From: Condylostoma magnum
Taxonomy: Eukaryota; Ciliophora; Heterotrichea; Heterotrichida; Condylostomatidae
Reading direction: 5' to 3'
DNA: 45,108 nt
NCBI GenBank assembly: GCA_920105805.1
Contig: CAKKTI010000150.1
Coordinates: 1 to 45,108 of the forward strand
Below the pieces are notes generated by a model, which saw nothing but the letters and a program-made list of their open reading frames with translations, ran no database searches and was not told the DNA's origin. Both the position numbers and the translations under genes were made by a program. Shown here in pieces: positions 1 to 10,449 of the stretch (positions are counted from its first letter, which is position 1; each line of letters begins with the position of its first letter).

Positions 1-1
1 T

Positions 2-1189
2 TAACTACTATAACAATTGAATATCTCAGTTTCTGATAAAGTTATTAGAATGATAACTAATACTAGTCTAATTAATTATAGTGATCTCATCAAAAAGTTA
101 GAATACAACTAAGCTATAAAATAATGAGATATACCAGATGTAAGAGCTCCTAAGCATTTAAGTAACAGTATTTCTAATTTAAAAGATATGTAAGTTATAC
201 ATAGAGCTGAGTAATTAATGCTTAATAGAGTTGAGTTAAGATCATTAATGGCAATATAAACTCATTTTATCAGAATGGAACAAGGCCAATCTATTACTAA
301 ACAATAATTAAAGGATTTAATGCAACAATTCATTAGAAACTTACCTGAGTGTCTAATAGATTAGCTCATCAATGTCATAAGTAATTCTTAAGGATTAGTA
401 ACTAATCAAAGCCTTAATGATTTAATAGAGGCTTATAAGTTTACTAATGTAGATGGAAGATTGCTTAACTATAGAAACTCATAAATCAAATCATTAATTT
501 CAGGGGATGATAATCTTGTATAAGTAAGTGTCAAAAATTAGCTGCATGATTTAAGCTCAAAATTATAAATAAAGTTTTAAACTATAAAAAGAGCTTTTAG
601 ATTCTTCGATACAAATTTTGACGGCAAAGTTTCATTTGTTGATTTTACAGCTGGACTTGGTCACATGAATTACGTGATTAATCTATAATAAGCTTAAGTC
701 ATTTTCAATACATTAGACTAAGGCAGAAAAGGTTGAATTACTTACGATGACTTTACTTTAATATACGACGGGCCTAATTTCTAAAATTAAAATATTCATC
801 CTCCAAAATAAGATTAAAAGCTTCTTTCTAGCAGTCACTTAACAACAATAACGCCTTAAACAAAAGAAACATTTTATACAAATCATAGAAATAGAAGGAA
901 AATACTACCAAGTGATAATAATCCTAATTTTATATACGGTACTAAATCAACTCGAAGTGACGATTTGAAAGATATTATTACAATGTCTTATAGAAATGAT
1001 CAAATGAACAAAATTGCTAGTTTGTAAAATAACCTACGTAGATAACAATCAGTATAAGCTACAAAATTCAGGAGAAAGTTAGTTAATTTGAGTTATATTA
1101 AAAGGAAAGAAGCTATACAGAAGAAATACTTTGGTGATAGGTAAACTCAACGATCCTCCTCAGAGATTAAAATTCGTTCTAAGTTATAA
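2..1189 (+). CDS. EF-hand protein, 5' truncated by window edge
   Basis: The reading frame enters from the left edge and is open once TAA/TAG are read as Gln and TGA as Trp. A canonical EF-hand loop, DTNFDGKVSFVD, is encoded at about 608-643. A second, degenerate helix-loop-helix (LDQGRKGWITYDDF) follows at about 712-755. Upstream lies a Leu/Gln/Ile-rich helical region. Downstream is a basic, low-complexity Arg/Lys/Ser/Gln tail. Seen: one good and one decayed EF hand, as in calmodulin-like sensors and the regulatory halves of ciliate Ca2+-dependent kinases. Inferred: a Ca2+-responsive protein; no catalytic domain lies inside the window. I end it at a TAA TAA pair at 1187-1192, because a different frame looks coding just downstream. 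Confidence 0.7.
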
Positions 1190-1239
1190 TAATTAAATAA
1201 TACTTGTTATTGATCTTACTAAGTAGTATAGGATTCAAT

Positions 1240-1500
1240 ATGTCTAAGAAAATCAATTAATAGAGTTAATATATGAATGTAGGAAGTTAAAGATTATTAG
1301 AAGCAAATTCATCTTTATTATAAAACACATCATATTAAGAAATAGTTGAAAGGAAATAACAAGATATTAGTAATAAGTATATAAGCTTTTATATTAGCAT
1401 CTTTAAATAATAAACTGAGGAATTTTATAAACAACTTGAACGTGAGAATAACAATTAAAATTCGGGAATTTAAACGGAATTAGGACAAGGATCTTCTTAA
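1240..1500 (+). CDS. Small coiled-coil hypothetical protein
   Basis: This is a short ORF of about 86 codons starting MSKKINQQSQ, in a different frame from the EF-hand gene that ends 50 bp upstream. It is Gln/Glu/Asn-rich and has a helical stretch (EIVERKQQDI, then EEFYKQLERE) that looks like a coiled coil. I place the stop at the TAA of 1498-1500. The same frame stays readable to a TAA at 1624-1626, so the C-terminus is uncertain. No family is recognised. It could also be the true 3' end of the EF-hand gene if a short intron links the two frames; I saw no convincing one. Confidence 0.35.
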
Positions 1501-1511
1501 TCTTATCTTTA

Positions 1512-1623
1512 CTCATATGGTTATAAATTAATTTATTCATTAGTATCGTCTAATCCATGCTGATTTAGTCCTTCTGATTGAAGAATAGAAAAATTATAAT
1601 CTATCCTTAGCTCATATGGTTAT
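1512..1623. repeat. 13-bp direct repeat, CTCATATGGTTAT
   Basis: The 13-mer CTCATATGGTTAT occurs at 1512-1524 and again at 1611-1623, a 99-bp period. The pair lies at the convergent 3' ends of the small coiled-coil ORF and the lysozyme gene. The second copy overlaps the lysozyme stop codons. No element, stem or function is evident. Confidence 0.5.
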
Positions 1624-2123
1624 TAAAACTTTGCAGCTTCTCTATTTCTTCTATTCTATATTCCTTTATGCCTTGTTCTATTCGACTTATACTTAATTTC
1701 ATTGTGTGCAGCTTCATAATCCTCTTCTCTGATAGCTTTTGTAAGGTTTGGGCCAAGAAGACTTGGACTGTTAAAAACTAAAGATATTACAACTTGTTTT
1801 TGATTTGGATTCAGTTTATTATAATGCGCTAGTCCTAGCTTATTTATTGCAATTCTTTTGGCTTCATTTAAAACACATTGTTCTAATTTTTCTGCTTAAA
1901 TAGGAGTTAAGCTTCTTTTTCCTTGTTTTACATCGTTAAAGAATTCGTTAGAAGCATCTAAAGTATGCTTGAATAATTCTTTTGCTCCTGGAGCATCCAT
2001 GTTGAATCCAGTAGAAATAGTTGCATATCCTTTGTGATCCTTATAAGATCTTGTTATAGGAGCTTATCCAGATTGTTCTTAGTCTCTTACAAATTAACGC
2101 TGATCTTCGTTAATGGGACTCAT
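1623..2123 (-). CDS. Phage-type lysozyme, GH24 family
   Basis: The product is 166 aa, about the size of T4 lysozyme. GH24 enzymes hydrolyse the beta-1,4 bond between MurNAc and GlcNAc in peptidoglycan. Recognisable parts: YKDHKGYATISTGFNMD at about residues 27-43, matching the family's Y-x-D-x-x-G-x-x-T-I-G-x-G core with the Asp and Thr of the active site; a central helical bundle; and the closing NRRNREA signature at about 157-163. The catalytic Glu normally sits 9 residues before the Asp. Here that position is Gln20 (codon TAA), while Glu16 lies 13 residues before it, so the site is either rearranged or altered. No signal peptide is visible. It ends in TAA TAA. Ciliates graze bacteria, so a digestive or defensive role is likely, with a bacterial or phage origin by transfer. 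Confidence 0.8.
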
Positions 2124-2569
2124 ACTACGCTGATTGAGATTCTATGTTTATTCCGATAATATTGTGTTATCATCAATATATTATCTCCTTTGTATATTAC
2201 TTTCTATATTCTGGTTTAATAACTAAAAAGCATCCTGCTTATATTCCTATGCATTTTCCATTTTTACAATTTTTTAAGTTAAGTTGGAGTAAATATTTAA
2301 TAGGTATGATTGCTTATATAGAATAGCTTTTATTGTCAATTATGTTATTTTGTAGTTTCAATAAAGGAATTTTATTCATATTTTGCAAGATAAATCATGG
2401 AAAGAACTTATATAGGCATTTTAGTTGAGATATTTATATCATATAGAAAACGTAGCAATTGTAAACTCATTATAATTAAATATTCCTAGTATTCTTATCC
2501 TTATATAATAAAACTCTTCATCATAGCTTTGCCTAACATATTCTAAAAATAATTATAACAAAAACTACT
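2124..2569. other. Divergent intergenic region, lysozyme / flippase
   Basis: This 446-bp AT-rich spacer separates two divergently transcribed genes and must hold both promoters. A short hydrophobic reading at 2144-2326 has no start context, homology or protein-like composition, so I do not call it. No repeat or RNA gene was seen. Confidence 0.6.
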
Positions 2570-5500
2570 ATGGATACTCGAAACTACATGAAATACAAGT
2601 AAGTAAATGCAACATCCTTTCAAGATACATCAATACAGCTAGCAGACATTTCCTAAATAAAGGAAGAATCTTTATTTTTCAAATACATTGAAGACGAAAA
2701 GGATATTCTTCAATCTAAAACAAGTCGACAAAGTTACTATCCTGAGCATTTTGATTAAATAGAAGAATCTGAATCAAATCAAAGACAAATAAGTATCCCA
2801 ATACACAACTAGAAGTTTTGCTCAAACGAAATTCGTACATCTCGATACAGTTTGTTGACATGAATTCCTAAAAGTATTCTTTGATAGTTTAGAAGAGTTG
2901 CAAATATTTACTTTTTGATAATATCAGTTCTAACTGCAATGCCCTTCTCACCTAAGAACCCCTTTTCTATGGCTGGTACATTTGCAACTGTTATAATATT
3001 CACTATGTTAAAAGAAGGTTATGAGGATATTGCAAGACATAAATAGGATAAACAGGATAATTTAACTGCGGTATAAAGAGTAGAAAGTAGTAAAACAAAT
3101 GAAATCAGAAGCTAGTAGCTGAAAGTAGGAGACTTTGTTAAAGTGTTTGAAAATGAGTTTTTCCCAGCAGATCTGGCTCTTATTAGCTCTGAGAATCAAA
3201 TGGGTAAAGCCTATATAAACACTATGAATTTAGATGGGGAAACTAACCTAAAGGAAAAATAAGCTGCTGAGGAGTTGCAGAAATTTAATAAGGAAGACTT
3301 AATCAGTTCTTTGAATTTAGAATTAGAATACGATTAACCAGATAAAAACTTGAATAAATGAAATTGCAACTACTCAATACAAAAGGAAACTTGGCAACCT
3401 TTAGGAATGAATTAATTACTGCTTAAAGGTTGCGCACTAAAAAATACTAAATGAATATATGGAGTAGTTTTATATACAGGCCATGAAACTAAAATAATGC
3501 TGAATAGCAAAGAAGCTAGAAGTAAAGTAAGTAATATACTGCGTAAAATGAACAAAATGCTATATACAGTGTTTGCCTTTTAAGGCTTTATTTGCTTTAC
3601 ATTTGCTGGTCTTACCTGACTCTGGCATGCGGAATAGGCCAATAAGCATATTTACTTAGACATTGACTCTGATTTCAATATAGTTTAATACTTCATACAA
3701 ATAATGATCTTTTGGGTTGCTTATTCACATTTAATACCAATTTCACTATATGTTGCATTAGAAATCCTTAAAATAATTCTAGCATATTTGATAGGCCAAG
3801 ATCTAGAAATTTATTATGAGAAAGAGGATAAACCCACTCTATGTCGCACATCAGACTTAGTTGAGGAGATTGGCCAAGTAGAGTTTGTTTTTAGTGATAA
3901 GACAGGTACTCTAACATCAAATGAAATGAAATTCAGACAATGTAGTATCAATGATGTTATTTACTCATATGAGGAAGACACTGACATATAAGAAAGTAAT
4001 TTGTACTCAATAATAAACAATATATACGACAAGCAGCATGTTTTTGTATATAATTACTTCAAATTGCTTTCAGTATGTCATTCGGTTTTCATAGTTGAGG
4101 ACTAAGGAGAACTAAATTACCAAGCAGCCTCTCCAGATGAGCTTGCTCTAGTATAAGGCGCATCAGATGTAGGAGTAAGATTCATAAATAGAGAAGAAGG
4201 TAAAATAAAAGTGTATTTTGGAAATAAAATGTATTCTTATGAACTCCTAGCAGAGATTCCTTTTGACTCAGATCGCAAAAGAATGTCAGTTGTAATCAAA
4301 GATTCAGATACTTAAGAGATTGTTATAATGTCCAAAGGAGCTGACTCTGTAATGATGGATTTGCTGTCATTTTGTGATAAAAGTAAAATTTAGTAGTAAT
4401 TAGATACGTTTGCTGTGCAGGGATTACGGACTCTGGTTATGGGGTAGAAGATAATAGATAATAATGTGTTTTAGCAATGATATGCTACGTGGAATAAGCT
4501 TTAATTAACAAGTAGCATTGATAAAGAGGAAAGGATTTTGCAGCATGGCTCTATACTGGAGAAAGATTTAGAGTATATTGGAATTTCAGCTATTGAAGAT
4601 AAGCTATAGGACGGAGTTCCTGAGAGTATTTAATTACTATTGAAAGCTAATATAAGACTATGAGTTTTGACTGGAGATAAGGAAGAAACTGCTATTGAAA
4701 TAGGAAAATCATGTAATTTGATATAGCCTTAAATGCAGTTGATTAATCTAAGCTCTAAGTCAGAGGATACTTTTATACAAAAACTATAAGAATATACAGT
4801 TGAGTATAATCTAGAGGAAGCCAATATAATGGAAATATAGCAAATAGAACTGGAGTAGAAAATTGCTATAGTTATAAATGGAGTTACTCTTATATGAGCA
4901 TTGGATCCTTTACATAGAGAACACTTTTTTAAGCTTGCTATGCTTTCATACAGCTGCATTTGCTGTAGAGTTTCACCTTCTTAAAAAGCTGAAGTTGTAT
5001 AATTAGCTAAGGATTCTGGAAAATGGATCACTTTGTCTATAGGGGATGGTGCTAATGATGTTAATATGATTCAAGAAGCACATATTGGAGTAGGCATTAT
5101 TGGAAAAGAAGGAACTTAAGCAGTGTAAGCATCAGATTTTGCAGTGGGATAATTTCGATTTCTAGTAAGACTACTATTAGTACATGGTAGATGGGGATAT
5201 AAGAGAATTTCTTGATTTATCTGCTACTATTTCTACAAAAACATCGTAGTTGTAGGCACTGAGCTCTGGTTTGCAATAGTGAATGGATTCAGTGGACAGA
5301 TTTACTTTTTGGATTGGCTTCCAATGATGTATAATTCATTTTGAACTAGTTGGCCTTGCATGGCTACGTATATTTTAGAGTAAGATATTGATCAGGACAG
5401 CTCCATGTTGAACCCTATAGCATATGGAGCAGGTTAAAATTAGTTATACTTTACATTTTCAAGGTTTTGGATTTGGATTATTCTAGCCTTTTGACACGGC

Positions 5501-5917
5501 GCAGTTTGCTTCTTTTTACCGAATATGGCAGGATTTACAGCAACGGCCGATGATGGACTAGATTCTGGGTTTTGGCTAGTTTCTACCTGATCATTTACTC
5601 TTATAATTCATATAGTGACATACAAACTATTTTTAGAGAGTTACTATTGAAATTGGATAAACTTCTTTGTGGGTTTAGCAAGTATATTATTTTATTATCT
5701 GACTATAGTAGTTTTGAACACTGACAAAATGTCAGAGATATTTCAACCTGAGATGTATTTGTTAATTTATCATATGCTACAAAACACAAAAATACTGATA
5801 TTTATACTAATACTGCCCTTTACAGCCTTTATACCAGATTTCTTTATAATCACCTACAGAGCAGTATTCAAACCAACTCCGGTTGATATTTTACTAAGAA
5901 GAAAACAAATAAATTAG
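2570..5917 (+). CDS. P4-type ATPase (phospholipid flippase)
   Basis: This is an intronless, apparently complete gene of 1,115 aa. P4-ATPases flip aminophospholipids from the outer to the cytosolic leaflet, usually with a CDC50 partner. Motifs in order: PxxxxLxxQ-like entry helices; DGETNLK at about 222 (the P4 signature in place of TGES); phosphorylated Asp443 in [16 protein letters not shown] and KGADSV in the nucleotide domain; GDGANDVNM at about 826; then DFAVGQFRFL, YFYKN and about six C-terminal membrane helices. Conserved Gln positions (NLKEKQA, EGTQAVQASD, GQFRFL) are TAA codons and conserved Trp positions are TGA, which makes this gene the best calibrator of the code. The last 88 codons contain no TAA, TAG or TGA. 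It ends TAG TAA, 12 bp from the convergent GMPPB stop. Confidence 0.97.
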
Positions 5918-5929
5918 TAAAAACGGTTT

Positions 5930-7027
5930 CTAAAGTACTATAGTTCCTGATACTAAATGACTCTCTTTCAATTCCTTATGCGGAAGTATAATTATACCAT
6001 TAAGGCAAATTTCATGAGCAACTTTAACATCTTCTCCTAAAATAGACAACGGCTCAATTCTAGTCCAGTTTCCGATTTTTGTCTGCCAGCCTAAAATGCT
6101 TCCGGAAATCCAGTTATGTGCTCCAATATCAGAGTTATTGAAGATAACTGTGTTTTGTATTCTGTTTCCATTGCCAATCTTGCAATTCTTCCCAATTACT
6201 ACATTTGGGCCAATGACACACTCCGAGCCTATTTGGGAAGAAGGATCAATAAGAACATTTCCCTACACTGATTCGTGGTTTGATAGTATTTCCGGGTTGT
6301 TTTGTCTCTAAAAGTCTAAGTATAATGAAGTTCCTTGTAAGTAATCAGCAGGTTGTCCTATATCCATCCAATAGCTTTATAATTTATAGGCTGATAGCTG
6401 CCCTTCTTGAGCCATTATTGGGAAGATTTCTCGTTCTATAGAAGTAGGCTTCATTTCAATTCTATTTAGCACAGATGTATTAAATAAGTAAATACCTGAA
6501 TTTATGGTTCTGTATGAATATATAGGCTTTGGCTTAGGCTTTTCCTTAAACTTTAAAATTGCCCCATCACTACTAATTTTGATAAGCCCGTATCTCTGAG
6601 GGTTTTCTACCTCATTCACTAAAAGAGTACCTTCTCTCTACTTCTCCCTATGAAAGCTAATCATTTGCTCAAAAGGATAATCACAGATGACATCACTATT
6701 AAGCACAAAGAACAATTCTTCTCCATTATCCTCTATGATCTTTTCTCTGGCCAGTGCCAAAGGTCCAGCTGTTCCCATAGCTTCAAATTCTTAAGAACAG
6801 GTGATTTTTATATTGTACTCTTTTTGCCATTCTTCTAATCTCTCAAGCATCACATCTGGTTGGTAATTAATTGCCAATATTACTTCAGTTACACCCGCTT
6901 TAGATAAGGCTTACAATTGGTGGCATAGAATTGGTATATTCGCGAATTCTACACAGGGCTTAGGAAGGGAGAAGGTTAAAGGACGGAGACGTGTGCCATA
7001 GCCTCCTACTAATATAAGAGCTTTCAT
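5930..7027 (-). CDS. GMPPB: Mannose-1-phosphate guanylyltransferase (GDP-mannose pyrophosphorylase beta)
   Basis: The enzyme makes GDP-mannose from GTP and mannose-1-phosphate, the donor for N-glycosylation and GPI anchors. It has 365 aa, the usual length. The N-terminus is [18 protein letters not shown], the nucleotidyltransferase signature. [11 protein letters not shown] carries the metal-binding Asp. [12 protein letters not shown] and INSGIYLFN follow. The C-terminal part has left-handed beta-helix hexapeptides ([29 protein letters not shown]). It closes [10 protein letters not shown]...GTIVL and then TAG, exactly where the family ends. This is one of the cleanest proofs that UAG still terminates. 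It shares a 58-bp divergent spacer with the DCUN1 gene. Confidence 0.97.
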
Positions 7028-7085
7028 TTATAATAGGGAAATATATTGATTAAGTGGAATCAAATTGTATAAAGTTTTATATAAA
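7028..7085. promoter_or_regulatory. 58-bp bidirectional spacer, GMPPB / DCUN1
   Basis: The start codons of two divergent housekeeping genes are 58 bp apart, so any promoter elements for both must lie here or within the coding regions. On the plus strand TGTATAAAG occurs shortly before the DCUN1 ATG; the same 9-mer precedes the NAD synthetase ATG at about 38411. Calling it a TATA-like element is inference. Confidence 0.35.
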
Positions 7086-7784
7086 ATGGGGACATGCATA
7101 GGCAAAAAGAAGAAAAAGGAAATGTCTACAAGTAATCATTTTATTGATAACTAGTAGTAGAGTGAAATAACAAGGAAACCTCAGGAATATTAAGAGGGGA
7201 AAGAATTATTCTAAGAACTAAGCGATGGTAATTACATATATCCTGGTAAAGGTTTAGAGTAATTTTACGATAATATAGGATTTTAAGCAGATAGCCCTGA
7301 AGCTATACTTATTTGTTACTTTTTAGACGTGCAGATAGTTGCAGAAATTTCTATATGGGAATTTACTAGATTCTGTAGTGAAAACAGAATTGATAATTGA
7401 GAATAGCTAAAATCCCTTATAAATTCAAAGTACAATTAGGCCATATCAGATATAGCTTAACTAAGAAAATTCTTCAGCTATCTTTTCATAAGATCCAAGG
7501 AATTCCCAGAGCATTACTATATAAAACCTGAGTTTTGTGTATAACTACTAACTGTTATTCTGCTGGAATGATAAATATTCAATCAACTTTCCCTTTCCAA
7601 GCCATTTGTCGAGTTTATAGAGCAAAAACAACATGAGATAGTAAAAGATGAATTTGAGATGATTGTAACTTTCACTCAGCCAGCCTTTTTAACTCGCTAC
7701 TCCAATAATCCGACGGAATATAACAAAGAATCATCATTTCCCTCCTTATTTGATGAATTCATGGATACTTTAACTTCAATTTAA
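7086..7784 (+). CDS. DCN1-like cullin neddylation factor (DCUN1 domain)
   Basis: The protein is 232 aa. DCUN1 proteins act as scaffold-type E3 co-factors that promote NEDD8 transfer from UBC12 to cullins. The potentiating-neddylation domain fills residues about 50-230: KGLEQFYDNIGF, WEFTRFCSENRIDNWEQLKS, FRSKEF-type and LLTVILLEWQ helices, then FVEFIEQ, KDEFEMIVTF and SSFPSLFDEFMD, equivalent to the family's WPxLIDEFVE. The N-terminus MGTCIGKKKKK has Gly2 and Cys4 followed by Lys, a myristoyl/palmitoyl plus polybasic membrane anchor. Human DCUN1D3 (MGQC...) is anchored this way. Membrane targeting is therefore inferred. It ends TAA TAA after a stretch of about 70 codons without reassigned codons. 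Confidence 0.9.
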
Positions 7785-7798
7785 TAAAATTTTACTAA

Positions 7799-9157
7799 CT
7801 AATTCCCCATTTCTTTCAATACGCTGTAAGTATAAATAACCATAGCTACTGGTTGTCCTACTATGCAAAAACAAAACCAGAACATAACATTTCCCAATTA
7901 ACTGTTTTCAAATATGCCTTTAGAAATCTCTTATAAAACAATTAAGGGAATCTACATCTCCATAGCCAAAAAGGCCCAACAAGTCATCAAATGTGTTGCA
8001 CCACTCACTACATACTCGTGGGCTATTGCTGAGACTGTAAAAACTACAATCATTGCTAGATGTCTGTGAACCTTTTGGGCTCGTAGAGGGTTGTAGATGT
8101 GCTTTACTAGTCAGTTGTGCACTGGCTTGTTTCAAAGTCTCCAATACTCCGAGAATGTTTTAGCATTTCACCAGTCATCATAAAATCTGCGATCCCCGAA
8201 TCTTAAAATCTCAGCTACTATGTTACATTGAGCGTGAAAACCATTATAGAACATTAAAAGTCAGGCAACTGTGTTAGGAATTGAAAGTCTTAATAGCTTG
8301 TCTGTTAGTAAGTAGTAATTTAGCTCAGGACTGTCAATTAAAGGTATTAAATCGAATACTAAAGGGATGATGTATTGTTGTCCTATAATGAACATCAAAG
8401 CTGCAGAAATCAGCCATTCCAGGGCACGTTTTATCAGCCATCTTTTACGTATTCTTTCATTTCTTGGGTATGAAAATTAGAAACAGAAGGAGGGAATAAA
8501 AATAAAGAAAATTATGTGTCTGAATTACAGAGATTACGGGTATTTCTCTATTGTCGCTCTTAGTTCTGTATCGATATTATTCAAAGCATAGTGATCTTTA
8601 CCTACTGCTTTCACAAATTACCTCAAATCGCCCATTGCATGGGAAAAGCTTACAAGTTTCATAAAAATCATCATTGATAAACTTAACATGTAGATATTAA
8701 GGAAGTAATGGCCTTGAAAGTCCCAGACAATCTTAAAGGGAATGCAAATGGTTAAAATAATGTTAAAAGTGTGTAGAATTATAGCAAGTAGTCTTGGATT
8801 TGTCATATTGCAAAAAATATATCTTTCTAGAGCAAAGGCTACTATAATAGGAATTGGAAGTGCGAAGAGAAGAATGAATAAAACATAGTTGTCTATTATC
8901 AATCCTATGATTGACGGTAATTTTAGCATAAATCCATAGCGATTAATGTTTTCTAGAATTAATCTAAAATTCATTATAAGGAGTATTATACCGGCGAGGT
9001 TTAACAGTCCTCTGTAGTTAGGGGATTGAGCTTCAGTACTTAAAGGAGATACTTAGAAGTTAGTATGTGCTCTGCTGTTCAAAGGACTGTATTCCAGAAT
9101 CTCTAATTCCTTTTGCTCATTTTTCTGATTCTGTACTGGCATCTTTTCTCCTTCCAT
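7799..9157 (-). CDS. DGAT1: Diacylglycerol O-acyltransferase 1 (MBOAT family)
   Basis: The ER-membrane enzyme acylates diacylglycerol with acyl-CoA to make triacylglycerol. It has 452 aa with about eight hydrophobic segments. Diagnostic motifs: FYDDWWN at about 325-331, the following YWRLWNKPVHNW, and AIAHEYVVS with the MBOAT catalytic His at about 380. Four Trp residues in or beside these signatures (second W of DWWN, YWRLW, VHNW and NTVAW) are TGA codons, so TGA cannot be a stop there. The N-terminal 70 residues are charged, polar and variable, as in other DGAT1s. It ends with a single TAG, 14 bp from the convergent DCUN1 stop. It lies 48 bp downstream of the RBR-like gene on the same strand, in the same frame. 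Confidence 0.95.
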
Positions 9158-9205
9158 TTTATTTTTAACCACTTTTAAATTATGTTAAATTCAATATAAG
9201 TTTTA

Positions 9206-10270
9206 CTATCTATTCCTGCAATGGCAATTCTTAGGTATTTCCTTACACTTTTTACAGAAAATTATACTGCAAGAGCATATAGCGTATTGGATTGATCTAA
9301 ATGATTTTGCTGAACGTCCACATCTTGGGCAGTTGGCATTTGTAGGAGTTTAGTTTATATTATTATTCACTACATCATATAACTTTTGCATCTCCTGACA
9401 TGATACGCTTTCATGTCTTGCTAGATTACAGTTCAAGCAAAATTTCCCTTAGCATATTTTGCAGTTATAAAACTTAATAAATTTACTGTAATTAAACCCA
9501 CTGTTGCAATTAGGGTCAGGGCACTGTCTTCAATCATGGTACGAGTTATTCAGTAATTTATGTTTCTACTGCAAAATAGTTAAATTTTAGTGATTTAGTC
9601 TATACTCTAAATCTCCCTATGATAATTATGAGTTACAATCATTAATAGGACATTTTATTGGAATATTGTCATTCTAAATCTGCTAGTTTAAGTAAGTCTC
9701 GATGCAATTATCATGTAGCAGGTGGCCGCAAAATTATAACGGTTTTCCTTCATAATTACCCATTTGAACCTTACATATTGCGCAGAGTAGAATAGGTTCT
9801 ATTTGGTTTTCAATCTCTTAATTTATTTGCTTGATTTCTTCAACTGCTTGAAGTTACCTAGCGAATTGCTCTTAGTCTTTAATTCTTTAGTATTTCTGCT
9901 CATCTTATATAAGTTCTTGCATTGTTTCTAATAATTGATACTCTAATGCAGGAATGCTATCGTATGAATCCTTGATATACTAGATGAGTTATTTCTTAGC
10001 ATTCCCTATTTTACCCTAGCTGATTAAATATTGTAAATTTTACTGTTATTCATCACTCAATACTCGCTTCTTGTAGTTATATTCAATGCTTTAGTAAAAT
10101 TTTAGGAATATGTCTAAACTAAAGCCTGAAGATGCTACTCCCATTCCTATAATAAATGCGCTAACAGCCTATATATTTTCTTATTACATTATCAAAATAC
10201 ATTGTTTAAAATCCTAAAATTCCATTTGTCCTTTATCAAAAATTTTATGTAAAAATGTCCTGTGATTCAT
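9206..10270 (-). CDS. RBR-type (RING-IBR-RING-like) zinc protein with EF-hand-like N-terminus
   Basis: The protein is 354 aa, or 363 aa if the in-frame ATG at 10297 is used. Residues about 1-90 resemble an EF-hand pair (FDKGQMEFQDFKQC) without convincing Ca2+ ligands. A Gln/Glu-rich coiled coil follows. Then come zinc modules: a RING1-like CAICK...FCGHLLHDNC...CPINDC, an IBR-like CPDPNCNS...CKICQGKFCLNC, and a terminal CPRCG...CSCSIIFCKKC...CHC. In RBR E3 ligases ubiquitin is passed to a Cys in RING2; at the equivalent position here I see no Cys. It is either a divergent RBR or a zinc scaffold. It ends TAG TAA. The start shares a 179-bp divergent spacer with the cyclin gene. Confidence 0.65.
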
Positions 10271-10449
10271 TATATGCAACTTTTATATTTTTTACATTTA
10301 TCAAATGATACAAATATACGAAATTTTAATGTAAAGGTGGACCAGTGTTCCCGATATTGCAATTTAGCAATAAAAATAACAATTAACTAAATTATCTGCA
10401 CTAAATGCATACAGAATACAGAAATTATAACCTTAAAATAATTAAAAAG

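Noticed and set aside
1190-1239. Short intron joining the EF-hand gene to the following coiled-coil frame
   Set aside because: No 14-17 nt GT-AG segment gives the required shift; a TAA TAA pair fits a gene end better.
2144-2326. 60-codon hydrophobic ORF upstream of the flippase
   Set aside because: Random-looking composition in the divergent promoter region, no homology; in this code any frame is open.
7920-8144. Minus-strand ORF beginning METLKQASAQ
   Set aside because: Out-of-frame shadow of the DGAT1 active-site region.
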